Below, piece after piece: positions 9,899 through 18,391 of a DNA stretch of 64,000 nucleotides. Position 1 is the stretch's first letter. Every line of letters begins with the position of its first letter. The translations under genes were made by a program, and so were the position numbers. Origin of the DNA: Echinimonas agarilytica (GTDB lineage Bacteria; Pseudomonadota; Gammaproteobacteria; Enterobacterales; Neiellaceae); NCBI RefSeq assembly GCF_023703465.1, contig NZ_JAMQGP010000004.1, forward strand, positions 290,004-354,003. Reading direction: 5' to 3'. The notes below the pieces were generated by a model. The model was given only the letters and a program-made list of their open reading frames with translations, ran no database searches and was not told where the DNA came from.

Positions 9899-9921
9899 AA
9901 GGCTTCTTCGGGAGCCTTTTT
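9899..9921 (+). terminator. Intrinsic terminator after the PhnA-like gene
   Basis: A 6-bp stem AAGGCT/AGCCTT is followed by T5. A second small hairpin GTGAGACCGTCTCAC lies just upstream. Confidence 0.8.
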
Positions 9922-10263
9922 ATTAAACAGAATCGTTAATTTCATCCTGAGAATTACCCAATTTATCCATAAACATGTCTCACTCTTCACATTGAAAACA
10001 CTCTAAAACTGAAAATGTTGTACTTTTTTTGCACAGACACAAAACTTTCACAATACCACTCAAAAAATTATAACCAACTGAATTTAATAATTTAAATATC
10101 ACTTAAGCCCACCTTCGTGCTGCATTCTCGAAGTCTATTCAACAAATAAAAAGGTGACATTCGTCACATTATGTTGACTTTTGTGACGAATGTCTCATAA
10201 TTGCTCCCGTACTTCAGGCAAACAGCCTGTAATCAAATTTAAGACTACCGCATTCGGAGATAC
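9922..10263. other. AT-rich intergenic region holding the DUF3718-gene promoter
   Basis: No gene is seen in this 340-base stretch. Its first 220 bases are AT-rich without obvious structure. The last part holds the promoter and operator listed separately. Confidence 0.6.
10156..10201 (+). promoter_or_regulatory. Sigma-70-like promoter with a 12-bp perfect inverted-repeat operator
   Basis: GACATTCGTCAC (10156-10167) and GTGACGAATGTC (10183-10194) are perfect inverted copies, 27 bp centre to centre. A promoter TTGACT (10174-10179), 16-bp spacer, CATAAT (10196-10201) overlaps them: the right arm fills the spacer, and the left arm lies just upstream of -35. A dimeric regulator bound here should affect the gene at 10264. 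The regulator is unknown. Confidence 0.68.
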
Positions 10264-10581
10264 ATGATGAAAACAGCACTTACTACAATCGCAATCGCAG
10301 CCGCAACTCTTCTCAGCTCAACAGCATCTGCTGAAGTTTCTAACCGCTATAAATTTGTTGCAAAAGACACTGCTCCTGAAACAAACATCTGCCTGATTGC
10401 TGCTCAAGAAGGTTATTCTGCTGCACGCTCAGCTGCGAAAGAACAAGGCATCCACCCAATTCGCTTAAACAGCGAAGTTATCTGCAACGGTGTTAAAGTA
10501 TCGACTTTCGCTCGTCGTTACAGCTCAGAAAAATACGCGACTTCTAAAGTTTCTTCTAACGTTGTTGGCAACTTCTTATAA
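10264..10581 (+). CDS. Secreted DUF3718-like protein
   Basis: A 105-residue protein with a clean Sec signal peptide cleaved after STASA. The mature part contains one pair of cysteines (ICLIAAQEG and VICNG) likely to form a disulfide, and repeats of small polar residues. Overall pattern matches the DUF3718 family, small exported proteins common in Alteromonadales; family match is from memory. A GGAG ribosome site lies 5 bases before the ATG. The codon choice looks typical of a highly expressed gene (GCT, AAC and CGT rich). Function unknown. Confidence 0.75.
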   Translation: MMKTALTTIAIAAATLLSSTASAEVSNRYKFVAKDTAPETNICLIAAQEGYSAARSAAKEQGIHPIRLNSEVICNGVKVSTFARRYSSEKYATSKVSSNVVGNFL

Positions 10582-10792
10582 GCCCTAGTCCTTAGGCAAG
10601 AATGCGGAATATAGGAGTAGCGCAACACTGCGCTACTCCGTTCCCATTAAACTCTTCCGCTCCATCTCTGAGCATTTGATTCAACAATCCCTGTGTTGAA
10701 TACAATCATTCCCAAAATATTTGAAATACAATCTTCTCAATGCCTTTCTAATTCAGATGTATACGATACATTTAACGAATTAAGCGAACACC

Positions 10793-11461
10793 ATGAGTAT
10801 TTCAATGCTGAACATGAACTTTGAGCAACGCGTCGTTGTCCATTCAAATGCCTTAGAATGGCAGCCCAGTCCTGCTGCTGGAGTAGAGCGTAAGCCCCTT
10901 GCCCGTGAAAACAAAGAGCAAGGTCATGCAACCAGCATTGTTCGCTATGCCGCAGGTTCTCGATTCAAGGCGCATCCGCACCCAGGAGGCGAAGAAATTT
11001 TTGTACTTGAAGGCATATTCTCTGATGAATCTGGCGATTATGGGCCAGGAACTTATATCCGTAATCCTCCGGGTACTCAACACGCACCTTATAGCTCTGA
11101 AGGTTGCGTTATTTTTGTAAAGCTCCACCAGTTTAACCCAAGCGATAGCAAGGTCGTTCGGATTGCTACCGAGCAAACACCTTGGCTACCTGGACAAGGG
11201 GGATTACAAGTGATGCCGTTGCACAGCTTTGAGCATGAAAACGTAGCTCTGGTGAAATGGCCCGCGCATGAGAAGTTTAAGCCACATCGCCATTTTGGCG
11301 GGGAAGAGGTTTTAGTGCTATCGGGTGAGTTTAAAGATGATTTGGGCAGCTACCCAGCAGGAAGTTGGATTCGCAGCCCTCATATGAGTCGTCATCATCC
11401 ATTTGTTGAACAGCAAACTGTAATTTGGGTTAAAACCGGTCACTTGCCTGTGGGTGACTAA
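10793..11461 (+). CDS. Double-cupin ChrR-like protein
   Basis: Two cupin domains of the ChrR anti-sigma cupin type in one 222-residue chain. Each has a HxHxGGEE metal motif: HPHPGGEEIFVLEG near residue 62 and HRHFGGEEVLVLSG near residue 165, each followed by GxYxxGxxIRxP. There is no N-terminal zinc anti-sigma domain and no ECF sigma gene adjacent, so this is probably a metal-dependent cupin enzyme or sensor rather than an anti-sigma factor. An ATG at 10805 is an alternative start. Confidence 0.85.
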   Translation: MSISMLNMNFEQRVVVHSNALEWQPSPAAGVERKPLARENKEQGHATSIVRYAAGSRFKAHPHPGGEEIFVLEGIFSDESGDYGPGTYIRNPPGTQHAPYSSEGCVIFVKLHQFNPSDSKVVRIATEQTPWLPGQGGLQVMPLHSFEHENVALVKWPAHEKFKPHRHFGGEEVLVLSGEFKDDLGSYPAGSWIRSPHMSRHHPFVEQQTVIWVKTGHLPVGD

Positions 11462-11550
11462 AATAGGTAGCACTCTCGTAGAAGCTATTATCTAAGCTCG
11501 CCGAGCACTCCGATAATCGACACCACTAGTTGGGTAGCAAAAGGCAATCA

Positions 11551-12099
11551 ATGTTTCCATATCACTTCACTGGACACGACGGCACTGAATGCCTACTCCG
11601 CCCTTTAGATGACGATGATGGCGATGCTCTTGCTGATTTTTTCGATTCGTTAGGCGATTCAACGCGCCAATTGTTTGGGCCTCACCCGCTCACCGCAGCA
11701 CATAGCAAATTGGTGTGTGAAACCATCGATACCGATAGTGCCGACCGCTTTGTGCTCATTCGAGCTCAGAGCATCATCGGCTATTTTATTTTGGAATACG
11801 CGCCCGCCCCTCACGAAGGTCACCGATATCAGGCGCTGGGCATAAAGCTTGACCCAACAGTCGATCCACTGTTGGCTCCCTGTATTTCAGACCCATTCCA
11901 AAGTCTAGGATATGCCAGCTTGGTGATGGATTATTTCATCCAATACGGCCGAGCCATTAAATTGAGAAGTTTTGTGCTGATGGGCGGTACGCAGGCTGGC
12001 AATGCTCTGGCTCGACACTTTTATCAGAAGCATGGATTTGAGGCATTCACAATATTTCAAACCGATGTAGAGAATATTGATATGCGGCTGCTCTTGTGA
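11551..12099 (+). CDS. GNAT-family N-acetyltransferase
   Basis: A roughly 180-residue acetyl-CoA-dependent acyltransferase. The acceptor-side LRPLDDDDGDALADFFDSL opening and the C-terminal GNALARHFYQKHGFEAF helix-strand are typical. The pyrophosphate loop is degenerate (QSLGYASLVMDYFI instead of Q/RxxGxG/A). The start at 11551 (MFPYHF) is preceded by an AAAGG site. Substrate unknown. Confidence 0.82.
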   Translation: MFPYHFTGHDGTECLLRPLDDDDGDALADFFDSLGDSTRQLFGPHPLTAAHSKLVCETIDTDSADRFVLIRAQSIIGYFILEYAPAPHEGHRYQALGIKLDPTVDPLLAPCISDPFQSLGYASLVMDYFIQYGRAIKLRSFVLMGGTQAGNALARHFYQKHGFEAFTIFQTDVENIDMRLLL

Positions 12100-12108
12100 T
12101 CACATTTG

Positions 12109-12145
12109 AAAAAGTGGCGTAGCCATCACGACCTCGCCACTTTTT
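12109..12145. terminator. Bidirectional terminator between GNAT and GH16 genes
   Basis: An 11-bp stem AAAAAGTGGCG/CGCCACTTTTT separates convergent genes. Confidence 0.87.
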
Positions 12146-12160
12146 CGAACAGCAGGGTGA

Positions 12161-13147
12161 CTAATCGGCTTGCTGCCATACCCGAACGTATTCAATTTCA
12201 AAGTCGACAATACCGTCGTCTTTTTCCCCTTCAGAGCTATTTAATTCCAAATCTTCTTTGCTATCTGGGATGCCGTGCCAAGGAAACGTTTCCTGATCGA
12301 GCCAGATACTAATAGGGCGATTGGCCACCCAAGCATCATAATCGTCATTCACTTCGCGGTTTTCCAATGCCCACTTTCTAACGTCTTCCACACTCACATC
12401 AGAAATAAGCTTGCCGTCTACATAGTATTTAACGCCGCCTTCGTGCCATTCAAAACCATATACATGAAAGTCATCGGCCACGCGAAAGCCTAAATCTTTG
12501 TGCTCGGTGTACACTGGTTTACCCGGCTTACCCGTATCTTTACTCCAATCACGAATAGACCACCATAACTCTCGATCAAGATCTGCTTTTTTAGGATCGC
12601 GGTGATCGCCAAATTGTTCAAAAAAGTCTATTTCAAGCTTATTGCCTATGGCCCAGAAAGCACTGGTGATCTCTGCATCGGCTGCTTTACTCTTGATTTC
12701 TACATAGCCGTACTTAAATTCCTGTCGGCCGATAATACAGGCTGTTGTGATGTTCTCATACGGCAAAGGATCACCGAATACCGGCACTTTAATCTCATCG
12801 CTAAACGGAAAATCCGGCTCCCAACGAGTTTCAAGAATCAATTTCCCGTCTTCTAAACGATAATTTCGACCCGAGAACTGAGATGGCGCACGTCCCTTCC
12901 ACACTTTCTTATTGGGCTTATCGGGATGTTTATACACAGGAACCCCATCTTCAAACTTACCCACAATATACCAACGATTCTCATCAAGCGTATCGGTTTC
13001 AAATTCGTCACTTACTTCAGTGTTTAGAACCCATTCTCCCTCATTTTTTGGATCGGAATAAGGCAATGGCCCTGCGGCATGAGCCACCGAGATCCCCGTG
13101 GTGAAAAAACCAAACACCAACATTGCTGTGGCTGTTTTTCTATTCAT
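12161..13147 (-). CDS. Secreted GH16 endo-glycosidase, agarase/porphyranase/furcellaranase-like
   Basis: Single-domain secreted retaining endo-hydrolase of 328 residues. The signal peptide ends at AHA/AG (about residue 25). The catalytic motif is LEIDFFEQFG with nucleophile Glu172, Asp174 and acid/base Glu177. SAFWAIG just before it and FHVYGFEWHEGGVKYYVDGKLI later are classic GH16 strands. The sequence lacks the features of the kappa-carrageenase at 38260 and looks closer to the marine agarase/porphyranase/furcellaranase branch; exact substrate is not decided. I start at the ATG at 13147; 13159 is possible. A motif shared with the sulfatase gene lies upstream. Confidence 0.88.
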   Translation of the reverse strand: MNRKTATAMLVFGFFTTGISVAHAAGPLPYSDPKNEGEWVLNTEVSDEFETDTLDENRWYIVGKFEDGVPVYKHPDKPNKKVWKGRAPSQFSGRNYRLEDGKLILETRWEPDFPFSDEIKVPVFGDPLPYENITTACIIGRQEFKYGYVEIKSKAADAEITSAFWAIGNKLEIDFFEQFGDHRDPKKADLDRELWWSIRDWSKDTGKPGKPVYTEHKDLGFRVADDFHVYGFEWHEGGVKYYVDGKLISDVSVEDVRKWALENREVNDDYDAWVANRPISIWLDQETFPWHGIPDSKEDLELNSSEGEKDDGIVDFEIEYVRVWQQAD

Positions 13148-13218
13148 AAATCTCGACATCGATGAACCCTATTGAATGACTAGCAGGTTTGAAACATTGT
13201 TTTATCAAACAACACATC

Positions 13219-13230
13219 AAACATATGATG
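13219..13230 (-). promoter_or_regulatory. CATCATATGTTT motif upstream of the GH16 gene
   Basis: Read in gene direction this is CATCATATGTTT, identical to 12 bp upstream of the sulfatase (30273-30284) in the same orientation, and sharing ATCATATGT with the GH43-like upstream region. It lies about 72 bp before the GH16 start. Candidate operator. Confidence 0.42.
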
Positions 13231-13354
13231 ATTGCATACATACTAATAACATTTCTAAAGTCTATCAATCGTTCCGCCTGTCTATTTGATCCAACACACA
13301 TTTCTGACGAACCAAGCGCGCTGAATGAAGCGTGTACAAACGCTAAGCACACAC

Positions 13355-13396
13355 AAAAAAGCGGTGGCAAATACATTCATATTTGCCACCGCTTTT
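13355..13396 (-). terminator. Strong terminator for the OmpK/Tsx-like gene
   Basis: A 16-bp perfect stem (13357-13372 with 13381-13396) with an 8-base loop; on the minus strand it is followed by a T run. Confidence 0.9.
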
Positions 13397-13424
13397 GCCG
13401 ATTTATATTCTTCGTTAAGTCGTT

Positions 13425-14180
13425 TTAGAAATGGTATTTCACCATCAAGCTTGTCACGCTTTGATCGGTTTTGAAGCTACTGCTGTCTTTAATACCGTAT
13501 TTATTCTTCCAATAATCATACTCAACACCCACGAACAACGAGCGCTCACGTAAGCCTAGTTGAACCCCTAAGTCGTATTTGATTTGAGGGTTAAAGTGCA
13601 AGTTCTTCTCGTAATCGCCGTCGCTATTGACCACCCAATCCATGAAACCATCAAAAATAATGGCTGAATTACCCACTGGGAATGTCATTTTCCATACGGG
13701 TGTAATTTGGAATGTATCGCCGTCTCGGCCATCAGGAAAACGCTGGTACATATTCAGCTGGAAAAAATCAAAACCGGGAATCTCAAGATCAAAACCTGGA
13801 CCAATCAAAAAGGAATCCACATCCCCTTCACCAAACTCATAAGTGGTTGCCACCAGCACATCTTTAACAAAGCCGACCGACACATCTTTGTTAAGAGTTT
13901 TACTGAAACTAAAACGCGGGCTAAATTCACCATAATAAGTGCTTTTGCCATTCAAGAAATCTGATTGACCGTTGTAATTGATGTAATCAACGAAAACGAA
14001 TAAATCGCCTACACTCCAACCGCTGGCGTGCTCGAATGTAACCGTTTGTTGAATTTCGGGGTTCACTTCAAAATTATTCCCCCACAGGTAACTCAGACTA
14101 TTGTCTTGCCACTGTACCAACCCATTGGCTTGTGTGAACGGCGCAACCAGTACCAGGGCAGCCAATAAAAAGCGTTTCAT
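13425..14180 (-). CDS. Outer-membrane channel of the Tsx/OmpK family
   Basis: A 251-residue outer-membrane beta-barrel. The signal peptide ends at TQA/N; the mature protein has alternating aromatic strands such as DLFVFVDYINYNG, FSPRFSFSKTL and IIFDGFMDWVV, and the last residue is Phe (MVKYHF), the sorting signal for BAM. The order of segments matches Vibrio OmpK and the nucleoside channel Tsx. It probably passes nucleosides or small solutes. It follows the GH16 gene on the same strand order but has its own terminator, so co-transcription is unlikely. Confidence 0.85.
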   Translation of the reverse strand: MKRFLLAALVLVAPFTQANGLVQWQDNSLSYLWGNNFEVNPEIQQTVTFEHASGWSVGDLFVFVDYINYNGQSDFLNGKSTYYGEFSPRFSFSKTLNKDVSVGFVKDVLVATTYEFGEGDVDSFLIGPGFDLEIPGFDFFQLNMYQRFPDGRDGDTFQITPVWKMTFPVGNSAIIFDGFMDWVVNSDGDYEKNLHFNPQIKYDLGVQLGLRERSLFVGVEYDYWKNKYGIKDSSSFKTDQSVTSLMVKYHF

Positions 14181-14584
14181 AATGTGTCCTATTCATCTAT
14201 CAAAGTGTGATTGCTGCTCTTATCATTGAGAGTCAACCAACAACATTGTTCTATATTGTTGAAATAATGATCTGATACATTTCAGAGCGGGCGAAGTATG
14301 GCACTACAGCAACCTCTTTCAATTGATTTAACCCAAGAATTAAAGTCAATATCTGACCAATTTGAAAAATTTCTTAGGTTTGCTGCTCACCGTTTATTAA
14401 CAATGCAACCTAGAGCACACATTTTGTGCAAATTGCGGATTGTCAGGTAGGCCCTCATCACTAAACCCATAGGAACATCAGAAATACTGGACTGAACTAC
14501 AAATCATTGAGATAACTGCTGACATCTCCTCGTATGGCGAGCACCATCGAGGGAGCGGGGAAACCATCAATAAGAGACCATTTC
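14181..14584. other. Intergenic region between porin and patatin genes
   Basis: About 400 bases with no firm gene. It contains the divergent promoters and one short open frame at 14298-14450, listed separately. A loose dyad CAACATTGTT/TATTGTTGAA lies near 14240-14265. Confidence 0.5.
14298..14450 (+). CDS. Possible 50-residue small protein
   Basis: An ATG-initiated frame beginning MALQQPLSIDLTQELKSI, amphipathic then basic. There is a weak purine-rich site (GGGCGAAG) upstream. Nothing recognisable; it may be spurious or the remnant of a longer gene. Confidence 0.2.
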   Translation: MALQQPLSIDLTQELKSISDQFEKFLRFAAHRLLTMQPRAHILCKLRIVR

Positions 14585-15664
14585 ATGACCACACAAAACG
14601 TTAGACTGCTGGCGGGTCCAAAAGCCTATAGCCATATCATTAGAAATGGGCTCCAACCAAACGATATCTCAACATTACTTGGCGCCTCTGGAGGGCCTAA
14701 ATGGTTTATTTTATCGCATTTAGACCAATACCTTTCGGGCGAATTCTTTGCCAACCGTAACACCCCATTGAACTTACTTGGTACATCAGCAGGCGGTTGG
14801 CGCTTTGCCTGTTATTGTCAAAAAGAGCCCGTTGCAGCAACCCAAAGATTTATAGAGCACTACGCCTCTACGGTGTATTCCAGCCATGCAAAAGCACCAG
14901 AAATCACTGAAAAGGCATTTGCTATGGTCGATGATTTATTAGGCCTTAGTGGTATCGAAGAGATATTGCAGCACCCTACATTTAGATTGCATGTTGTCGT
15001 GGCAAGAGCTAAACACTTTGCCGCCATGCAAAGTAATACAGCTCAATGGGTTGGATTAGCCATAGGCGCGGCGGCCAACACAATCAGCCGCAAACTGCTG
15101 CCCAGTACATTCGAGCGAATATTGTTTCACAATGCATCAGACTCAAGCCCTTTTTTGCGGCTCAATGACTATCCAACTCGCAACTACAAATTAACCGAAC
15201 ATAACTTAAGGCAAGTACTGCTAGCCACGGGCGCAATTCCCATGGTCATCGACCCTCAACGTGATATCAGCGGCCCCGGAAAAGGCTGTTACAGTGATGG
15301 CGGAATCGTGGATTATCACTTCGACATTCCCAATCAATCAACGGGCATCGTGCTCTACCCTCACTTTTACAAAGACATCACTCCGGGGTGGTTCGACAAA
15401 GGGCTTTGGTGGCGAAAAGCAAAACCAGAGCATTACAACAATGTTGTGATAGCCGCGCCAAGTCCTCAGTTAGTCAACACACTGCCGTATGGTAAAATCT
15501 CGGACCGAAATGACTTTAAGCGACTCTCTGTCAAACAACGCTTAGATTATTGGAAGGTCGTTATTTCAGAAGGCGAGCGAATGGCAGAATTTTTTGCGGA
15601 GCGCCATCACCGCCAAGACTGGCCGGAGTTTGTTGAACTAATGCCTGCGCCAACTCGGGCGTAG
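14585..15664 (+). CDS. Patatin-like phospholipase
   Basis: Serine lipid acyl hydrolase with a Ser-Asp dyad. The oxyanion stretch is LLGASGGPKW, the nucleophile motif is GTSAGGW (GxSxG), and the catalytic Asp is in YSDGGIVDYH. No signal peptide, so probably cytoplasmic or membrane-associated. The start at 14585 (MTTQNV) gives 359 residues; the frame extends upstream to 14534 without a better ribosome site. Substrate unknown. Confidence 0.88.
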   Translation: MTTQNVRLLAGPKAYSHIIRNGLQPNDISTLLGASGGPKWFILSHLDQYLSGEFFANRNTPLNLLGTSAGGWRFACYCQKEPVAATQRFIEHYASTVYSSHAKAPEITEKAFAMVDDLLGLSGIEEILQHPTFRLHVVVARAKHFAAMQSNTAQWVGLAIGAAANTISRKLLPSTFERILFHNASDSSPFLRLNDYPTRNYKLTEHNLRQVLLATGAIPMVIDPQRDISGPGKGCYSDGGIVDYHFDIPNQSTGIVLYPHFYKDITPGWFDKGLWWRKAKPEHYNNVVIAAPSPQLVNTLPYGKISDRNDFKRLSVKQRLDYWKVVISEGERMAEFFAERHHRQDWPEFVELMPAPTRA

Positions 15665-15838
15665 CGCTAATACGAGCGTCGAACATGCCAATGACGGCAT
15701 TCAAAAAATCAGTGTCCGTCATAATTTATTCATCTTGGCGCAATAAAGCCCCGACACTATGGCTGTCATCGTCAGCCGTCTTGTCGATACCAAACCATGC
15801 ACTCAACAACATTGGCCCAACAACTTGAGGAGTTTGCA

Positions 15839-16327
15839 ATGAGCACTCATCCATTTGATCCTTTAGCATTACCTGAATTTGGAACTTTACTGCTAACCCC
15901 TTGCCCGGGCACCAAAGATGTTGATTTACCCTCATCTATCGAACAACTGAAGCAAGCTGGAGCGGTGGCAGTTGTCACCATGATGCCTGAGCAAGAAATG
16001 GAACATTTTGGCGTGACTCAGTTGCCTGAAATATGCCACCAGCAAGGGCTACGTTGGTTCAACTTCCCAATTGAAGATGATTGCGCGCCAGAAGCTGCAT
16101 TTGAAGAGCAATGGGCGGAGAAAAAAGACGATGTGCTTGAAATTTTAAGTCACGACGGCACAGTGGTCCTGCACTGCAAAGGCGGTACCGGACGGACAGG
16201 GCTCATGGCCGCTATCATTCAAAAGACACTGGGCGTGCCCTTGCAAAAAGCAACTGAGGCGGTGAAGTCTATTCGCCCTAAATCTTTGACAATTCCAGCT
16301 CACACCCAATATTTGCAAAGCCTGTAA
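15839..16327 (+). CDS. Dual-specificity/tyrosine phosphatase-like protein (CDKN3 type)
   Basis: Cysteine-dependent phosphatase of 162 residues. The P-loop is VVLHCKGGTGRTG (HCx5R). The general-acid loop is probably FNFPIEDDCAPE. GAGGAG upstream of 15839 fixes the start at MSTHPF. A natural substrate is not evident; bacterial members act on phosphoproteins or small phosphate esters. Confidence 0.87.
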   Translation: MSTHPFDPLALPEFGTLLLTPCPGTKDVDLPSSIEQLKQAGAVAVVTMMPEQEMEHFGVTQLPEICHQQGLRWFNFPIEDDCAPEAAFEEQWAEKKDDVLEILSHDGTVVLHCKGGTGRTGLMAAIIQKTLGVPLQKATEAVKSIRPKSLTIPAHTQYLQSL

Positions 16328-16332
16328 ACGAC

Positions 16333-16367
16333 AAAAAGGGGCTTCGAATAAAGCCCCCTCTTTCATT
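16333..16367 (+). terminator. Terminator after the phosphatase gene
   Basis: GGGGCTT/AAGCCCC stem with a short loop, followed by CTCTTTC. Confidence 0.7.
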
Positions 16368-16372
16368 TCACA

Positions 16373-16540
16373 TCAAGCAGCAACCGCTTGAACAGTGCCC
16401 ACAATGGCAACCAATCCTAAGAAAAATCGACGTGCCATTGGGCGCATTTTAATCAAACGACAAACCGTCCAATATAATAACGTACCTAACCCAGCAGCAA
16501 TCATGCTGGAGATAATAATTGACGAAAAGAATTCACTCAT
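16373..16540 (-). CDS. Small two-helix membrane protein
   Basis: A 55-residue protein: a first hydrophobic helix (IIISSMIAAGLGTLLYWTV), a basic loop (KMRPMARR) and a second helix (FFLGLVAIVGTVQAVAA). The start is fixed by a perfect AGGAGGT ribosome site 5 bases upstream of the ATG at 16540; the open frame upstream is not translated. No family recognised. Confidence 0.65.
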   Translation of the reverse strand: MSEFFSSIIISSMIAAGLGTLLYWTVCRLIKMRPMARRFFLGLVAIVGTVQAVAA

Positions 16541-16760
16541 GTGACCTCCTAAAACCAACCAAAGGCTCATCAAGTACCCAATGTGCTCAGCAAGCCGATG
16601 AACAAAGATTAACCAAACCCGCATGTTTTTTGGGAATAAGCGTTATTCCAATCACGGTAAAACGAGTCACTCAATTTCGAATCAATAAGCGCCGTTCCCT
16701 CGTTCTTACAGTGTTTGCAATGATATGATTGCGAGTTCCTAATACAATTGCATTAAAGTT

Positions 16761-17297
16761 ATGACCACCACACCCACACCCCATGTTTCAATTGGCCTGA
16801 TTAACCCAAAAAGCGCGACCAATGTCGGTGCCGTTATGCGGGCTTCAGGTTGCTACCAAGTCAACTCCGTTCGCTACACTGGCGAGCGCTACGAACGTGC
16901 TGCGAAATACCATACCGACACGCATAACGCTCGCCTAGCCATCCCGTTGACCGGCATGAAAGATATTCTGGAAGATTTACCACAAGGCATGCAGGTGGTG
17001 TGCGTGGATCTCATTGAAGGGGCGACGCCCTTACCCCATTTCGAGCACCCAGCATCGGCACTTTACGTATTTGGACCTGAAGACGGCACGATTAGCCAAG
17101 AGTTGCTCGATCGCGCCGATCATGCCGTGTATGTACCCACCGTTGGATGCATGAACTTAGCAGCCTCGGTCAATGTAGTGCTGTACGATCGACTGGCAAA
17201 GTCAGATTTATCGAATGCAACGGATGAACTAGTCAAATCGAGCCGAGATATTAATAACAATGTGAAAGTGAAATTGGCTGATGAAAAAAACCGATAA
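16761..17297 (+). CDS. SpoU/TrmH-family RNA methyltransferase
   Basis: Predicted 2'-O-ribose methyltransferase with the knotted SPOUT fold. The three SpoU motifs are present: NVGAVMRASGCY, LYVFGPEDGTIS and VPTVGCMNLAASVNVVLYDR. At 178 residues it is a catalytic domain without an RNA-binding extension. It overlaps the next gene by 17 bases. Which RNA it modifies is unknown. Confidence 0.88.
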   Translation: MTTTPTPHVSIGLINPKSATNVGAVMRASGCYQVNSVRYTGERYERAAKYHTDTHNARLAIPLTGMKDILEDLPQGMQVVCVDLIEGATPLPHFEHPASALYVFGPEDGTISQELLDRADHAVYVPTVGCMNLAASVNVVLYDRLAKSDLSNATDELVKSSRDINNNVKVKLADEKNR

Positions 17298-17622
17298 GAA
17301 ACTAGATCACCAAATTCGCGCTCGCCTAACCGATGTGTGTGAGCAAGCGCTTGAAACCGTTGACGGCTTTGAATGGCTCACTCACACCGTCAACTATGCA
17401 AACGTGTCATCAAGCCTGAACATCATTTGCGTATTTACCACTGAAGAGCAGTGCCATCACGCTTCGAACAGCTTGGCTGGTCAGCAGTTGGTACTAAACA
17501 TTATCGACGAATTAACAACGCTTAATATTCAGTTAAAAAAGCCAAACCAACAGATTCAATTTGACTCCGAACAAGCATGTGAAAATCAATCAAATGGCAA
17601 TTGGGCGAAACACCTTCAGTAA
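17281..17622 (+). CDS. Conserved hypothetical protein coupled to the SpoU methylase
   Basis: A 113-residue soluble protein beginning MKKTDKKLDHQIRARLTDVCEQAL. Relatives have been labelled Fis-family regulators, but I see no helix-turn-helix. The 17-base overlap with the methylase gene implies translational coupling and perhaps a joint role. Confidence 0.7.
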   Translation: MKKTDKKLDHQIRARLTDVCEQALETVDGFEWLTHTVNYANVSSSLNIICVFTTEEQCHHASNSLAGQQLVLNIIDELTTLNIQLKKPNQQIQFDSEQACENQSNGNWAKHLQ

Positions 17623-17660
17623 TGCCTCGGCTATCATCTAGTGGAATGGAATCCTGCCGT

Positions 17661-18020
17661 TTATTCAGTTTCAATTTCAGCAGCCACCACACTGATTTCA
17701 ACCAAAAGTGCTTCTCGCGCCATATCAGCTGTAACACACGCTCGAACCGGCGCGAACCCGTCTGGCACCCATGCTTCCCATACCGCATTCATTGCAGCAA
17801 AGTCTTTCATATCTTTGATGTAAATAGTGGCCGATAGCATATGCTCTTTGTCACTTCCGGCTTTGACCAAAAAAGCTTCGACTTTGTCCAGCATGGTTTG
17901 TGTCTGATGCTCAATACCTTGTGTCGCATCTGCACACACTTGCCCACACAAATACACCACGCCGTTGTGCTTTACGATGCGGCTCATTCGAGCCCCAGTT
18001 TCAATGCGTTCGATTGTCAT
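17661..18020 (-). CDS. RidA/YjgF-family protein
   Basis: Small trimeric enamine/imine deaminase family. The 119-residue product starts at 18020 ([15 protein letters not shown]) after AGGAGA; the longer frame is not needed. The substrate arginine is in [29 protein letters not shown] is the YjgF core strand. Probable role is hydrolysing reactive enamine intermediates from PLP enzymes. Confidence 0.92.
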   Translation of the reverse strand: MTIERIETGARMSRIVKHNGVVYLCGQVCADATQGIEHQTQTMLDKVEAFLVKAGSDKEHMLSATIYIKDMKDFAAMNAVWEAWVPDGFAPVRACVTADMAREALLVEISVVAAEIETE

Positions 18021-18217
18021 TATTCTCTCCTGAAATAAAGCCTCTACAGTGCTCTTAATAATTCTCAATGGCGGCGGAGTGTAACCCATCAAAACGACAG
18101 ACAACACCTTGACGTGTGATTCGATACAATGCGCTGCGAGTGGTTTATAATGCCCTAGGGCTGAGTCCAATGAGAGTTCCCCGTCACTATCACTCAAACA
18201 CTCGCGGAGTTGCTGCA

Positions 18218-18391
18218 ATGAATCGCAAAAAGAAGATTAATGAGACACTTAAAAAGAAGCTCAAAAAACAAAATGCGAAGCTGCATAAAAGCAATAAACC
18301 GCGTTATATATCAAAAGCTGAACGCGAAAAATTAGCACTCGAAGCCGAACAAGATCAGCAAACGCCAACAGATTCTGTGGAACATGAGTAA
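18218..18391 (+). CDS. DUF2986-like small basic protein
   Basis: A 57-residue protein starting [18 protein letters not shown] and containing [15 protein letters not shown], the DUF2986 pattern. It is extremely lysine rich and probably binds nucleic acid or ribosomes. It overlaps the next gene by 8 bases. The match is by recalled family pattern. Confidence 0.75.
   Translation: MNRKKKINETLKKKLKKQNAKLHKSNKPRYISKAEREKLALEAEQDQQTPTDSVEHE

Noticed and set aside
10793..11461. ChrR anti-sigma factor
   Set aside because: No anti-sigma zinc domain and no ECF sigma gene beside it; described as a double cupin instead.
17281..17622. Fis-family regulator label
   Set aside because: No Fis-type helix-turn-helix can be seen; kept as a conserved hypothetical.
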